Shown: positions 8,084 through 17,222, counted from the stretch's first letter. The stretch: 36,997 nt of DNA from Rhodospirillaceae bacterium (GCA_002690995.1 NZGS01000118.1:1-36997); one strand, 5' to 3'. The notes: a model not told the origin generated them from the sequence alone. A program made the numbers and translations.

Positions 8084-9161
8084 GGGCCATACCTACTAGC
8101 TGTCCCTGTCTATTAAAGACAAGTATTTCCACGGCAACAGGCGCTCCCGATAACACGTTCAAAGCTTTAATCCGAGCCTTGTCTGCTATTCGGTCAGCTA
8201 ATGGTAAGTTATGACTTTCAGCTAATTCGAATACCTCTAACGCAGAGTTAGCTTTTTTAATAGATTCAATTGTACTGCCAGTCCCTCCAAGGGTTGCTAC
8301 TTGGTCGGCTAGCCAGTCTAGATCTAATTGGCTTCTTGCTGAATGAAGGTCTAAATGGCCCTGAGCAAGTTTTGAAAGTTTAGCAACACCTCCGCCAATC
8401 GTAATTCTTGGAACTGGGTTTCCTCTTAAATACTTCAGCAGCCCGCCTGCAAAATCGCCCATGTCTATCATCGATGTTTCTGGTAAATTATGTTTTTCTC
8501 TAACTGCCTTACCAGAGGTAGATCCTGTAGACGCACCGACATGGACGGTTTTTGTTGCCCGTGCAACGTCGATACCCCTGTGGATCGAATGTATCCACGC
8601 TGAACAAGAAAAGGGTATTACCACTCCTGTAGTTCCGAGAATGGATATGCCCCCAACAATCCCCAGTTGTGGGTTCCACGTCTTAAGCGCCAACTCTTTG
8701 CCGCCTGGCACCGATATTTCAACTTCAACATTTCGATCTGAATGATAGATGGAAGCCAACTCATTTATAGACGCGGAAATCATTTGACGAGGTACTGGAT
8801 TGATGGCTGCCTGGCCGACATTAAGAGGTAGCCCTGGTTTAGTGATACGACCAACGCCTTCGCCTGCCTTGAAGACAATACCAGTCTGCCCCTTGCTAAA
8901 CGCTACCGTTGTCTTAATCATCGCCCCATGCGTAACGTCAGGATCATCTCCTGCGTCTTTTATGATCCCAGCCGTCATTTTCGGAAAATCATTTTTCTCC
9001 AAGGCCAGGGAAAACGAAACCTTTTGTCCCCTTGGCAGAGTTATTTCAACCGGATCCAAGAATTCGCCCTTTATGAGCGCATGATAAGCCGATTTTGCTG
9101 CTGCAGCCGCACATGCGCCTGTTGTCCAGCCACGCTTGAGATGTTTTTCATGAGTTGACAT
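8073..9161 (-). CDS. cbiD: Cobalt-precorrin-5B (C1)-methyltransferase
   Basis: This 362-residue CbiD methylates C1 of cobalt-precorrin-5B using SAM. The N-terminus carries R-G-W-T-T-G-A-C-A-A-A-A-A, the diagnostic CbiD motif, followed by P-R-G-Q-K and G-D-D-P-D-V-T-H-G. Near 216-220 it has T-G-S-T-S-G. In proteobacteria CbiD often takes the place of CobF, the aerobic C1-methylating enzyme. With the CbiG domain in the cobJ product, it points to an anaerobic-type or hybrid corrin route. It leads a two-gene minus-strand operon with cobK. I could not define its promoter in the 116 bases upstream. Confidence 0.95.
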   Translation of the reverse strand: MSTHEKHLKRGWTTGACAAAAAKSAYHALIKGEFLDPVEITLPRGQKVSFSLALEKNDFPKMTAGIIKDAGDDPDVTHGAMIKTTVAFSKGQTGIVFKAGEGVGRITKPGLPLNVGQAAINPVPRQMISASINELASIYHSDRNVEVEISVPGGKELALKTWNPQLGIVGGISILGTTGVVIPFSCSAWIHSIHRGIDVARATKTVHVGASTGSTSGKAVREKHNLPETSMIDMGDFAGGLLKYLRGNPVPRITIGGGVAKLSKLAQGHLDLHSARSQLDLDWLADQVATLGGTGSTIESIKKANSALEVFELAESHNLPLADRIADKARIKALNVLSGAPVAVEILVFNRQGQLVGMAHGW

Positions 9162-9277
9162 AAAGAGCGTTCCTAGGGTGGGGTTTACGGTATCCTTGGC
9201 GTTAGCTCAGTATAACTATTCACAATTTAAACCTTTCACGTCCAAAGCAACAAAGTCATTTTTAAGAAAGTTTGCTA

Positions 9278-10501
9278 CTAAATAGCTCCCTTGTCCCTTA
9301 GCTCTTTTATCTCTTGAGAATTAAGTTCAAGCATTTCACTAAGAACCTCTTCCGTGTGCTGCCCTAGCGTTGGAGGAGGCCTCCGGTATTGAGGGGGCGT
9401 CGCCGACAGCTTCAAGGGATTACCAATTAAGGGCACTTTGCCTGAACCTGAAAGTTCGTGATCCATCTCAATTTTCATCTCTCTATGCTTGACATGTGGG
9501 TCATCAAAAACTTGTTCAATATTATTTACTGGACTACATGGGACCTTCACTTCCTCCATTATCGACAACCATTCTTTCGTAGTTTTCCGTTTCATGAAGC
9601 TGGGCATTTTTTGATAAAGAACCTCACGATTTTTTATCCTTAGCGGATTAGTTTTAAAACGCTCATCATCCTTTAAATCATCGGCTCCGGCTGCCGTACA
9701 CCAATCCTTAAATTGTCTATCGTTACCGACAGCTAAGATCACGTAACCATCTGATGTTGAAAACACCTTGTAGGGTACGATATTTGGATGTTCGTTGCCC
9801 AACCTTTTTGGAATTTCCCCCGAGATTAAATAGTTTGTGCCCTCGTTTATCAGCCATGAAATTTGCGTATCTAAAAGACACGTGTCGATGTGCTGTCCTT
9901 CACCGGTGGCGTCTCTATGCCTCAAAGCCGCTAGAATGGCCGTGGAAGCGTACATACCGGTCATCACATCTGCTATCCCCACCCCCACCTTAACGGGCTC
10001 GCCTTCTGGAGCACCCGTTATACTCATAATTCCGCCTATGCCTTGAGCTAGAAAGTCATACCCGGCGCGGGGCGCGTAAGGGCCAGTCTGCCCAAAACCT
10101 GTAACCGAGCAGTAGACCAGGTGCGGAAATTGTTCTCGAATGTCTTCGTAACCTAACCCTAGTTTTGCCAAGCCTCCCACCTTGAAATTTTCTATCAAAA
10201 CGTCTGATTTTTCTACAAACTTTTTGGCCAATTCAATTCCTGCTGGTTGGCTGAGGTCGATTGTTACTGATCGCTTATTTCGATTTGCTGAGAGATAATA
10301 TGCGGACTCCGTCGTGTCATTCCCCAGCCTATCTTTCACATATGGTGGACCCCACGTCCTGGTATCATCTCCCACAAATGGTTTTTCCACCTTTATGATG
10401 TCGGCGCCTAAATCACCCAGAAGTTGCGTACACGTGGGCCCCGCAAGAATTCTTGTAAGATCAAAAACACGCACCCCGGTTAGTGGAAGAGAAGTTTGCA
10501 T
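9278..10501 (-). CDS. CaiB/BaiF family (class III) CoA-transferase
   Basis: This 407-residue enzyme moves CoA between carboxylic acids. The N-terminus G-V-R-V-F-D-L-T-R-I-L-A-G-P and L-G-A-D-I-I-K-V-E-K are standard for formyl-CoA transferase relatives. The catalytic aspartate is probably D178 in V-G-I-A-D-V-M-T-G-M. The C-terminus R-R-P-P-P-T-L-G-Q-H-T-E-E-V is also typical. Overall it resembles succinyl-CoA:glutarate/hydroxymethylglutarate CoA-transferase-like proteins more than oxalate enzymes, but the substrate is not certain. It stands alone on minus, 116 bases downstream of cbiD and divergent from the Gld-like system. A second, clearly different CaiB paralogue lies at 16029-17222. Confidence 0.88.
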   Translation of the reverse strand: MQTSLPLTGVRVFDLTRILAGPTCTQLLGDLGADIIKVEKPFVGDDTRTWGPPYVKDRLGNDTTESAYYLSANRNKRSVTIDLSQPAGIELAKKFVEKSDVLIENFKVGGLAKLGLGYEDIREQFPHLVYCSVTGFGQTGPYAPRAGYDFLAQGIGGIMSITGAPEGEPVKVGVGIADVMTGMYASTAILAALRHRDATGEGQHIDTCLLDTQISWLINEGTNYLISGEIPKRLGNEHPNIVPYKVFSTSDGYVILAVGNDRQFKDWCTAAGADDLKDDERFKTNPLRIKNREVLYQKMPSFMKRKTTKEWLSIMEEVKVPCSPVNNIEQVFDDPHVKHREMKIEMDHELSGSGKVPLIGNPLKLSATPPQYRRPPPTLGQHTEEVLSEMLELNSQEIKELRDKGAI

Positions 10502-10677
10502 GGTAAGTTTCTTTCTCTATTACATCAAAAATAATCAACGTCTAATGCTTAAAATGGTATTATTATTTACACTTACCACCATTTTACTCGCATCGGAATA
10601 TTGAACTCCAAGTAGGTATATAGTAGAAAAAAAGGCCCGATAATCTATACATCTTAAATCCCAACGTTGAACTGGAT
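10502..10677. promoter_or_regulatory. Divergent promoter region with a 9-bp inverted repeat
   Basis: This region separates the minus-strand CoA-transferase from the plus-strand Gld-like ABC genes. It contains a perfect inverted repeat, TAAAATGGT at 10550-10558 and ACCATTTTA at 10578-10586, with 19 bases between the arms, which could bind a dimeric regulator or form a hairpin. A weak promoter candidate for the ABC genes is TTGAAC at 10601-10606 and TAGAAA at 10624-10629 with a 17-base spacer. Neither has independent support. Confidence 0.3.
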
Positions 10678-11403
10678 ATGACAGAAGCTCTTAAAATTGA
10701 TAGATTAACTAAACAGTTTGGACTCAAGACTGCCGTTGACAACGTTAGTTTCATCGCAAAAAAGGGCGAAGTCCTTGGATTTCTTGGACCTAACGGAGCA
10801 GGAAAATCAACAACAATGAAAATGGTCGTGGGTTTTTTATCACCGACCTCTGGAACTGCAAGTGTATGTGGCCACGATATAATAAGAAACCCATTAGAAG
10901 TTAAACGAACCGTTGGTTATTTGCCAGAAGGTGCACCGGCCTATCCGGATATGACCCCCTATGGATTTCTGAAATTTATTGCATCAATAAGAGGTTTTAG
11001 AGGCAGCGAGAAGACTGATAGAGTGGAGCATGTAATTAATATAACGCGAATAGAAGACGTTGCGCGTCAACCTATAGAAACGTTATCAAAAGGCTACAAA
11101 AGACGGGTGGGGCTTGCGCAGTCCTTAATACACGACCCGGCTGTCCTTATCTTAGATGAACCAACAGACGGTCTGGACCCAAATCAGAAGCAGGTCGTGC
11201 GAGAATTGATTAAGTCAATGGCGTCTGAAAAGTGTATCGTAATTTCTACTCATATTCTTGAAGAAGTTGATGCGGTCTGTACACGCGCAATGATCATTGC
11301 TTCCGGTAAAGTTGTAGCTGACGGTTCTCCTGAGGAATTAAAATCTCAGTCGGGAGCAGGCGACCTTGATGAGGTATTTAGAAAGGTCACGAATAATGCG
11401 TAA
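10678..11403 (+). CDS. ABC transporter ATP-binding protein, GldA-like
   Basis: This 241-residue ATPase powers an ABC-2 type membrane complex. Walker A G-P-N-G-A-G-K-S-T is at 37-45, the Q-loop region reads G-Y-L-P-E (Glu where many ABC ATPases have Gln, common in this subfamily), the signature L-S-K-G-Y is at 136-140 and Walker B I-L-D-E-P-T-D-G-L-D-P follows. It is the first of four same-strand genes with a permease, a GldG-like protein and a DUF4340 protein. That set resembles the GldA-GldF-GldG machinery named from gliding Bacteroidetes but found widely in non-gliding bacteria. The transported substrate is unknown. Its last eight bases overlap the permease gene. Confidence 0.9.
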   Translation: MTEALKIDRLTKQFGLKTAVDNVSFIAKKGEVLGFLGPNGAGKSTTMKMVVGFLSPTSGTASVCGHDIIRNPLEVKRTVGYLPEGAPAYPDMTPYGFLKFIASIRGFRGSEKTDRVEHVINITRIEDVARQPIETLSKGYKRRVGLAQSLIHDPAVLILDEPTDGLDPNQKQVVRELIKSMASEKCIVISTHILEEVDAVCTRAMIIASGKVVADGSPEELKSQSGAGDLDEVFRKVTNNA

Positions 11404-12130
11404 TGTAGGCCTAATTTTTATTAGAGAATTTCAGGCTTATTTTTCAACTCCCCTCGCTTACATATTTATAGTTATATTTTTGATGTTGGCAGGATTGCTC
11501 ACTTTTTTTATGGGGAGTTACCTGGAGCGTGATCAAGCTGACCTCGTGCCCTTTTTCGAATTCCATCCTTGGCTATATCTGTTTCTAGTACCCGCATTGT
11601 CAATGCGTTTATGGGCCGAAGAAAGAAAACAAGGAACAATTGAATTGTTTCTAACACTACCCATCACTATGGGGCATGCGGTAGTTGGCAAGTTTCTTGC
11701 TGCTTGGACCTTTAGTATCACAGCACTCTGTTTGACTTTTCCATTTTGGATTACAGTAAATTACCTTGGCAAACCAGATAACGGGGTTATTTTCGCTTCG
11801 TATTTAGGTAGCGCTCTTATGGCTGGTTCCTATTTAGCTATTGGCTCCATGCTATCAGCTACAACAAAAAACCAAATAATTGCCTTCGTTTTAACAACCG
11901 CTGTCTGTTTCCTCTTTACTCTAGCCGGCTCATCGGTAGTACTCGACTTTTTTTCAGCTTGGGCGCCATCTGAATTCGTTCAGGCAGTAGGTAATTTTGG
12001 TTTTCTTCCTCATTTTCAATCAATCCAACGAGGGGTGATCGATCTCCGGGATTTATTTTTCTTTGCCTCGATAATAGTTATTTCGTTGACTGCGAATGCA
12101 TTAATAATTGACTGGCGCAAGGCTACTTAG
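11396..12130 (+). CDS. ABC-2 type permease, GldF-like
   Basis: This 244-residue inner-membrane protein has about six hydrophobic segments, beginning with a short cytoplasmic R-E-F-Q-A-Y-F leader and a first membrane helix at about 16-38. The stretch M-R-L-W-A-E-E-R-K-Q-G-T-I-E near 69-82 is characteristic of GldF/NosY-like permeases. ATG 11396 is chosen over ATG 11369 or TTG 11366, because the resulting M-R-N start matches the start of its paralogue at 36701. It overlaps the ATPase gene by eight bases and is followed directly by the GldG-like gene. Its paralogue at 35970-36701 shares W-A-E-E, V-V-G-K-F-L-A-A-W and P-D-N-G-V-I-F-A. Confidence 0.88.
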   Translation: MRNVGLIFIREFQAYFSTPLAYIFIVIFLMLAGLLTFFMGSYLERDQADLVPFFEFHPWLYLFLVPALSMRLWAEERKQGTIELFLTLPITMGHAVVGKFLAAWTFSITALCLTFPFWITVNYLGKPDNGVIFASYLGSALMAGSYLAIGSMLSATTKNQIIAFVLTTAVCFLFTLAGSSVVLDFFSAWAPSEFVQAVGNFGFLPHFQSIQRGVIDLRDLFFFASIIVISLTANALIIDWRKAT

Positions 12131-14083
12131 ATGAAAGAGACAACGAAAAGCATAGACGGAAATGCAGAAAATGCTGCTCGCTTTGCTATAATGAGTTTGG
12201 TTCTGCTAGGCATTCTCTTTATCGCAGTAAACATCCTTGCCGCTGGCTCTATGCATTCAAAACGTTTAGACCTCACCCAAGATAATCTTTACACGCTTTC
12301 CCCATCAACAAAATCCCTTATCAATGAGCTGGATGAACAAATAACTTTTAAACTTTATGTTTCATCAGGCCTTTCGCAACAAGTTCCCCACCTAGGTGTA
12401 TACGCAAATCGTGTTCGCGATTTGTTAGCTGAATACGAAAGTATATCGGGCGGCAAAATTAAACTGGAGTTACTAGACCCAATTCCATTCTCTAATATCG
12501 AGGATAGAGCTGTAGCTTCGGGTTTGCGAGGTATCCCAGCTGTTAGTGGTGGCGACAATATGTATTTTGGTTTGGTAGGCACGAATACAACCGATGATAT
12601 TGAAAAAATACCTTTTATCCAAATAGATAGAGAAGCATTCTTGGAATATGATATATCAAGAATGCTTTTTGCGTTAGCAAAGACCAAACCAACAGTAGTT
12701 GGAATACTCAGCACGCTTCCAACTGACGGAACGGTAAAATTCACCGCCACCGGTCAACAAGAAGCAGTGCCGCCCTACGTGGTTCGTGACCAAATTGGAA
12801 GCTTGTTCGAGACAAGGTTTTTAGGAAAAGAACTCGATGGCGTGCCTGAAGACATAAATGTTTTGTTGATAGTTCATCCAAAAAACACATCGGAAAAAAC
12901 ACTGTTTTCTATAGACCAGTATTTGCTAGCTGGTGGTAAAGCGATTATTTTTGTTGATCCTTTTGCTGAAACTGAGGCAATGCAGGGCCAAATGATGCGT
13001 CCATCAATTGAGGGTAGCTCACTTGCAAAACTTTTTGATACATGGGGTCTCAAGTACGATCCCGCCAAGGTGGTTGTAGACCGTTTAAGCGCTCGGAAAG
13101 TCTTGCCTGAGGCAGGTAACCGCCTGATTGAATACCTTCCCTGGCTAGAACTTAGAGGACCCAGCCTAGATCGGCGGTCTCCTATTACGTCAAGCATCGA
13201 GGTTGTTGCAGTGGCTAGCGCTGGCCATATTAGTACATCAAAAGAAGCTCCAATTAAAATATCTCCACTTATAGTTTCATCCCCCGGTTCTAATTTGATA
13301 AGTGCAAAAAAAGTGCAAGGGTTTCGCAATCCTAAAAAGCTATTAAGGGAATTTATACCTGGTGACGGTCAATACACTATTGCCGCTCGCGTTAATGGAA
13401 CGGTTCAGTCCAGTTTTCCGGAAGGACTAACTGAAACAAAAAACGATCACGCTGGGGACGGAAAGAAGGATACCAAGCCGATCCGTTCATCAAATAAAGC
13501 ATTGAAAAAATCATCCCAGCCTCTTGACGTCATCGTTGTGGCCGATGCCGATATACTGGCAGATCGGTTCTGGGTAATAAAAAGGGATTTTGCTGGACAA
13601 AAGGTGCCCGTCGCAACAGCCAACAACGGTGATTTTGTTTTAAATGCGATAGAGTCTTTGTCTGGCAGAAACAATTTAATGGCTTTGCGAGGACGCGGTA
13701 CGGCAAGCCGTCCATTCGAAGTATTACGAAACATTCAACAAATAGCCTCGCAAAAATTTGAAGATAAAGAACGTCAACTTGGACAAACGCTATTAAACAC
13801 CGAAAAAAAATTGAAAGAATTAAGGCGGAAAAATCCGGAAGGCAGTGAAGCCGTTGTATCCAAAAACGATCAGCGCTCGATGGAAAAAATGCAGCGTGAA
13901 ATTTTAAAATTGAGATCAGAGCTCAGAAAAGTGCGCCGTTCATTAACTAATGAATATGAAAGTTTGGAAATGAGGCTTTGGTTTTTTAATATAGCCTTGG
14001 TTCCTCTGGTTCTTACTGCTTTCCTTATCATTTTAGCGATTGCACGAAGCATCCGACGCAAGAGACATGCCTACAAATTTTAG
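12131..14083 (+). CDS. GldG-like ABC-type auxiliary protein (ABC_transp_aux)
   Basis: This 650-residue protein has one N-terminal membrane helix (about 18-38), a large extracytoplasmic domain, a coiled-coil-rich stretch (about 540-610, many Glu/Lys/Arg) and a C-terminal helix (about 615-640) with a basic tail. The region after the first helix, R-L-D-L-T-Q-D-N-L-Y-T-L-S, is the hallmark of GldG-type proteins. V-V-A-D-A-D-I-L-A-D-R-F-W near 470-482 and A-N-N-G-D-F-V-L-N-A are conserved in its paralogue at 34069-35958. A hydrophilic Lys/Asp-rich insertion lies around 435-462. It begins directly after the permease stop. The role is unknown; in Gld systems it partners the permease. Confidence 0.85.
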   Translation: MKETTKSIDGNAENAARFAIMSLVLLGILFIAVNILAAGSMHSKRLDLTQDNLYTLSPSTKSLINELDEQITFKLYVSSGLSQQVPHLGVYANRVRDLLAEYESISGGKIKLELLDPIPFSNIEDRAVASGLRGIPAVSGGDNMYFGLVGTNTTDDIEKIPFIQIDREAFLEYDISRMLFALAKTKPTVVGILSTLPTDGTVKFTATGQQEAVPPYVVRDQIGSLFETRFLGKELDGVPEDINVLLIVHPKNTSEKTLFSIDQYLLAGGKAIIFVDPFAETEAMQGQMMRPSIEGSSLAKLFDTWGLKYDPAKVVVDRLSARKVLPEAGNRLIEYLPWLELRGPSLDRRSPITSSIEVVAVASAGHISTSKEAPIKISPLIVSSPGSNLISAKKVQGFRNPKKLLREFIPGDGQYTIAARVNGTVQSSFPEGLTETKNDHAGDGKKDTKPIRSSNKALKKSSQPLDVIVVADADILADRFWVIKRDFAGQKVPVATANNGDFVLNAIESLSGRNNLMALRGRGTASRPFEVLRNIQQIASQKFEDKERQLGQTLLNTEKKLKELRRKNPEGSEAVVSKNDQRSMEKMQREILKLRSELRKVRRSLTNEYESLEMRLWFFNIALVPLVLTAFLIILAIARSIRRKRHAYKF

Positions 14084-14099
14084 ATGATTAGAAGAGAAT

Positions 14100-15155
14100 A
14101 TGCTAAACAAAAAATTTGTAATTAAACTGGCCTTATTAACACTAGTTGTCACCGTGGCGGCTTTCTCGGTTTATTATGAGAGATTATCTAGCACTATAAG
14201 CAAAGTTAAAGAAACTTTGGTTTTTCCAGAATTGGCATCCGAGATCGGATCAATTAGAAAAATTACAATCAAAAATTCTCAAGGTTCCCATGAGGGGAGT
14301 TTTACAATTGCCTCTGAAGGGAAACAATGGAAAGTTCTTGAAAAAGGAGGTTACCTTGCAAGGGACACCGCTATTCGCGAGACGCTGTTGGGTTTGACAG
14401 AACTGGTTTATTTGGAAGCAAAAACAAAAGATCCCAATAGATATAAAAAACTGAACTTGGAAGATACAAAACTAAAAACATCTAAAGCAACACAGATTAT
14501 TTTAGAGAACGATAGCGGCAAAATTCTCGTTGATGCACACTTTGGCAAACGCGTCCAGAATCTCTCTGGTGGAACACCTTCTGCCTATTTTCGCCAGTCT
14601 ACTGATGCCCAAACTTGGTTGGTGCGCGGCGAGGTAGAAGTACGAGGAGAAATCTTAGACTGGTTATCTGTGGTATTATTGTCGATTCAGCGCGAGCGAA
14701 TACTTAAAGCAAGTTTCCGATCCTCTAATCAACCCGCTTTAATACTGCGTTATAATGAGGATATGGAACGCTTTGACATACAAGATTTAGCTAAAGACCG
14801 GGAAATTAAATCGCGATACCGTGTTTTAAATGTTGGAACCATACCAGAAAACCTCACACTAAAAGATGTTCGCCCGGCTAAACTCACACCTGACCCCAAG
14901 CTAAGATCCGTAGAATGGCAAACCCCTGATGGCTTGATCGTAACATTAAAATTAGCAAGGGAAGACGGAAGCGACAAGCGACAATGGGCTCATATTTCAG
15001 CCGCTACATTTAAAAACGCCAAAGAACGAGTTAAAGACGAAGCACGGAAGATAAATTCTAAAACCAGGGGATGGGAGTTTTGGTTAGGAGATGATGTTGT
15101 CAAACGGCTCAACGAAACACCCGAGACTCTTACAAAAGAGAAGCCTGCAGATTAA
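14100..15155 (+). CDS. DUF4340 domain protein of the Gld-like system
   Basis: This 351-residue protein has an N-terminal signal anchor (about 8-24) and an otherwise soluble, probably periplasmic body. DUF4340 proteins usually follow GldG-like genes and have no established biochemical function. Supporting details are S-I-R-K-I-T-I-K near 51-58, V-L-E-K-G-G-Y-L-A-R-D and Y-F-R-Q-S-T-D-A-Q-T-W-L-V-R-G near 164-178, a layout shared with the paralogue at 33035-34069, where the matching segment reads Q-Q-A-W-L-A-S-G. It starts 16 bases after gldG and ends this four-gene set. No terminator hairpin is visible before the convergent crotonase gene. Confidence 0.75.
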   Translation: MLNKKFVIKLALLTLVVTVAAFSVYYERLSSTISKVKETLVFPELASEIGSIRKITIKNSQGSHEGSFTIASEGKQWKVLEKGGYLARDTAIRETLLGLTELVYLEAKTKDPNRYKKLNLEDTKLKTSKATQIILENDSGKILVDAHFGKRVQNLSGGTPSAYFRQSTDAQTWLVRGEVEVRGEILDWLSVVLLSIQRERILKASFRSSNQPALILRYNEDMERFDIQDLAKDREIKSRYRVLNVGTIPENLTLKDVRPAKLTPDPKLRSVEWQTPDGLIVTLKLAREDGSDKRQWAHISAATFKNAKERVKDEARKINSKTRGWEFWLGDDVVKRLNETPETLTKEKPAD

Positions 15156-15187
15156 ATTCCCGCTACTGAATAAATAAAGATATCGTT

Positions 15188-16000
15188 TTATGTCCCCGTA
15201 AACTCTGGGCGACGTTTTTCCATGAACGCCGTTCTCCCTTCCGTATAATCACTACTAGTTTGGCACTGTTCAACTGTATAGTGGTGAGCTGAGAAATCCC
15301 TCTTTGACTCTGGTTTTCCTGTCTCTATTAAAGATTCCTTGACCGCCCTTATGGAAAGTGGAGCATTTTGAGCAATTCGTTCTAAAAGATCTGCAACAGC
15401 TTCGTCTAACTTATCTTCAGACACTACATGATTAACAAGTCTCATACCCTTGGCCTCCTCCGAAGAAAACTGGCGCCCTGTGTAGAAGATTTCTGCCGTA
15501 AAAGCAGGCCCAACCAACCTTTCTAACTCCATTATCCCTTTAGCTTTATATCCTATCCCCAGTTTTGCTGCTGGAACCCCAAAAGTAGATTTTTCAGAGC
15601 AAATTCTTATGTCACAGCCTATAGCTATTGCTAAACCGCCGCCTATACAAAACCCATTGACACGGGCAATTGTTGGTTTCGTGATTACATTTAGAGAGTC
15701 ATGAAAATTCGCCACGGACTGGTTATATGAGGCCATGGCTTCTGCTGAAGCTCTTTCTGTTTCAAATTTGGAAATATCAGCCCCAGCGACAAAAGCCCTT
15801 TCACCTGCGCCTGTCAAAACTATCGCTCGGACTTCTTGATTCGACCCGTACTTATCTAACAAGCTCGCTGCGTTATCCCACATTTCTTGGGACATCGCAT
15901 TCATGCGTTGGGGATTATTAAATACTATCCAAGCAATTTTCTCATGAATTTCACTTAATAGAGGGCCGGAACCACGTTCTACGATATCTTTAACAATCAT
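15188..16000 (-). CDS. Crotonase (enoyl-CoA hydratase/isomerase) family protein lacking both catalytic glutamates
   Basis: This 270-residue protein is plainly a crotonase: A-F-V-A-G-A-D-I at 69-76 and G-F-C-I-G-G-G at 116-122 supply the oxyanion hole that holds acyl-CoA thioesters. In enoyl-CoA hydratase the two acid-base glutamates sit just after the GGG motif (GGGxE) and in QPE. Here those places read G-G-G-L-A (Ala124) and G-V-P-A (Ala144). It is therefore unlikely to be an ordinary hydratase and may be an isomerase, hydrolase, decarboxylase or other crotonase activity. It is 28 bases downstream of a CaiB-type CoA-transferase on the same strand, so the two probably act on the same acyl-CoA. 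Confidence 0.85.
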   Translation of the reverse strand: MIVKDIVERGSGPLLSEIHEKIAWIVFNNPQRMNAMSQEMWDNAASLLDKYGSNQEVRAIVLTGAGERAFVAGADISKFETERASAEAMASYNQSVANFHDSLNVITKPTIARVNGFCIGGGLAIAIGCDIRICSEKSTFGVPAAKLGIGYKAKGIMELERLVGPAFTAEIFYTGRQFSSEEAKGMRLVNHVVSEDKLDEAVADLLERIAQNAPLSIRAVKESLIETGKPESKRDFSAHHYTVEQCQTSSDYTEGRTAFMEKRRPEFTGT

Positions 16001-16028
16001 ATCATTCTACCTTCTGCTTTCAGGATAA

Positions 16029-17222
16029 TTAAATAATGTTTGCTTCGCGAAGCTCTTTTATCTCGGCATCACTTAATCCAAGTTCATCGAGTATCTCATT
16101 GGTGTGTTCGCCATAATCAGGAGGCGGCAGTGACATTCCGCTCGGTGTACGGGAGAGGCGAACTGGCTGCCCCACAAGATCTATGTCTCCCCGAACATGC
16201 CCTTTAACTTTCTTGGCCATCTCCAAATGCTTAACTTGAGGGTCCTCAAAGGCTTGGTCAATGCTGTAAATCGGGCCACTAGGCACACCATTTTTATTCA
16301 ACAGCTCAACCCAATAACTAGATGTTTCTGTTTTTATAAATGATTCAATTTCTTCATTTAGCGCATCTCTATTTTTTGATCTTGCTTCGGCATCAGAATA
16401 GTCTGGATGATCTCGTAAATCCTCTCGACCAACTAGATCGCAAAACCTCTTCCAAATTACCTGTCCCGCTACACCCAGATTAATATAACCGTCTTTGGTT
16501 TTAAATACTCCGGTCGGAATACTCGTTGGATGGTTATTGCCAGCCTGTTGAGGAACATCACCATCGACCAACCAACGTGCTGCCTGAAAATCTAGCATAA
16601 ACAGCTGAGCTTGGAGCAAGGAAGTATCGATCCATTGACCTTTACCTGAGACCTCTCGCTCAAGAAGGGCGATCATAATTCCCTGGGCCGCAAATAGGCC
16701 CGCACATAAATCGGCTATCGGGATACCTGCCCTAACAGGCCCCTGCCCCGGCAACCCTGTAATAGACATTACCCCACCCATACCCTGAGCGATTTGATCG
16801 AAGCCTGGTCGTTTTGCATACGGACCGTCTTGTCCAAAACCCGAGATACTCGCATAGACTAGTGCTGGATTTTCTTTACTTAGGACACCATAGTCTATAC
16901 CCAAGCGTTCTTTCACCTCTGGCCGATAATTTTCCACGATGACATCCGCTTTTCTCACTAACCGCTTCAGCAGATCAACACCTTTACTTTCCTTTAGATT
17001 AAGTGTCATAGCACGTTTGTTTCTGTGCAAATTCAGGAAATCGGGACCATGCCGGGCGCCACCAAGTCCATTTCCACTTTCCATAGCCTCCGGTAACTCT
17101 ATTTTTATTACGTTAGCCCCCCAGTCAGCTAACTGCCGCACACATGTTGGCCCTGCTCTCACTCGGGTTAGATCTAGCACCGTGAACCTTTTTAAGGCAT
17201 CTGAAGCTGGTATAGCGGGCAT
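16029..17222 (-). CDS. CaiB/BaiF family (class III) CoA-transferase, second copy
   Basis: This 397-residue CoA-transferase has the standard start F-T-V-L-D-L-T-R-V-R-A-G-P, W-G-A-N-V-I-K-I-E-L, the H-R-N-K-R-A-M-T-L-N-L stretch and V-E-N-Y-R-P-E-V. The probable catalytic aspartate is D171 in I-P-I-A-D-L-C-A-G. It ends D-Y-G-E-H-T-N-E-I-L-D-E-L as in the family. It is a distinct subgroup from the copy at 9278-10501, most clearly in the N-terminal 60 residues. It leads a two-gene minus-strand unit with the crotonase, suggesting activation of an organic acid to its CoA ester followed by crotonase chemistry. The acid is not predictable. Confidence 0.88.
   Translation of the reverse strand: MPAIPASDALKRFTVLDLTRVRAGPTCVRQLADWGANVIKIELPEAMESGNGLGGARHGPDFLNLHRNKRAMTLNLKESKGVDLLKRLVRKADVIVENYRPEVKERLGIDYGVLSKENPALVYASISGFGQDGPYAKRPGFDQIAQGMGGVMSITGLPGQGPVRAGIPIADLCAGLFAAQGIMIALLEREVSGKGQWIDTSLLQAQLFMLDFQAARWLVDGDVPQQAGNNHPTSIPTGVFKTKDGYINLGVAGQVIWKRFCDLVGREDLRDHPDYSDAEARSKNRDALNEEIESFIKTETSSYWVELLNKNGVPSGPIYSIDQAFEDPQVKHLEMAKKVKGHVRGDIDLVGQPVRLSRTPSGMSLPPPDYGEHTNEILDELGLSDAEIKELREANII

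Noticed and set aside
12874-13329. 151-codon minus-strand open frame
   Set aside because: It is antisense within the first GldG-like gene, with no motif and no ribosome binding site worth noting.
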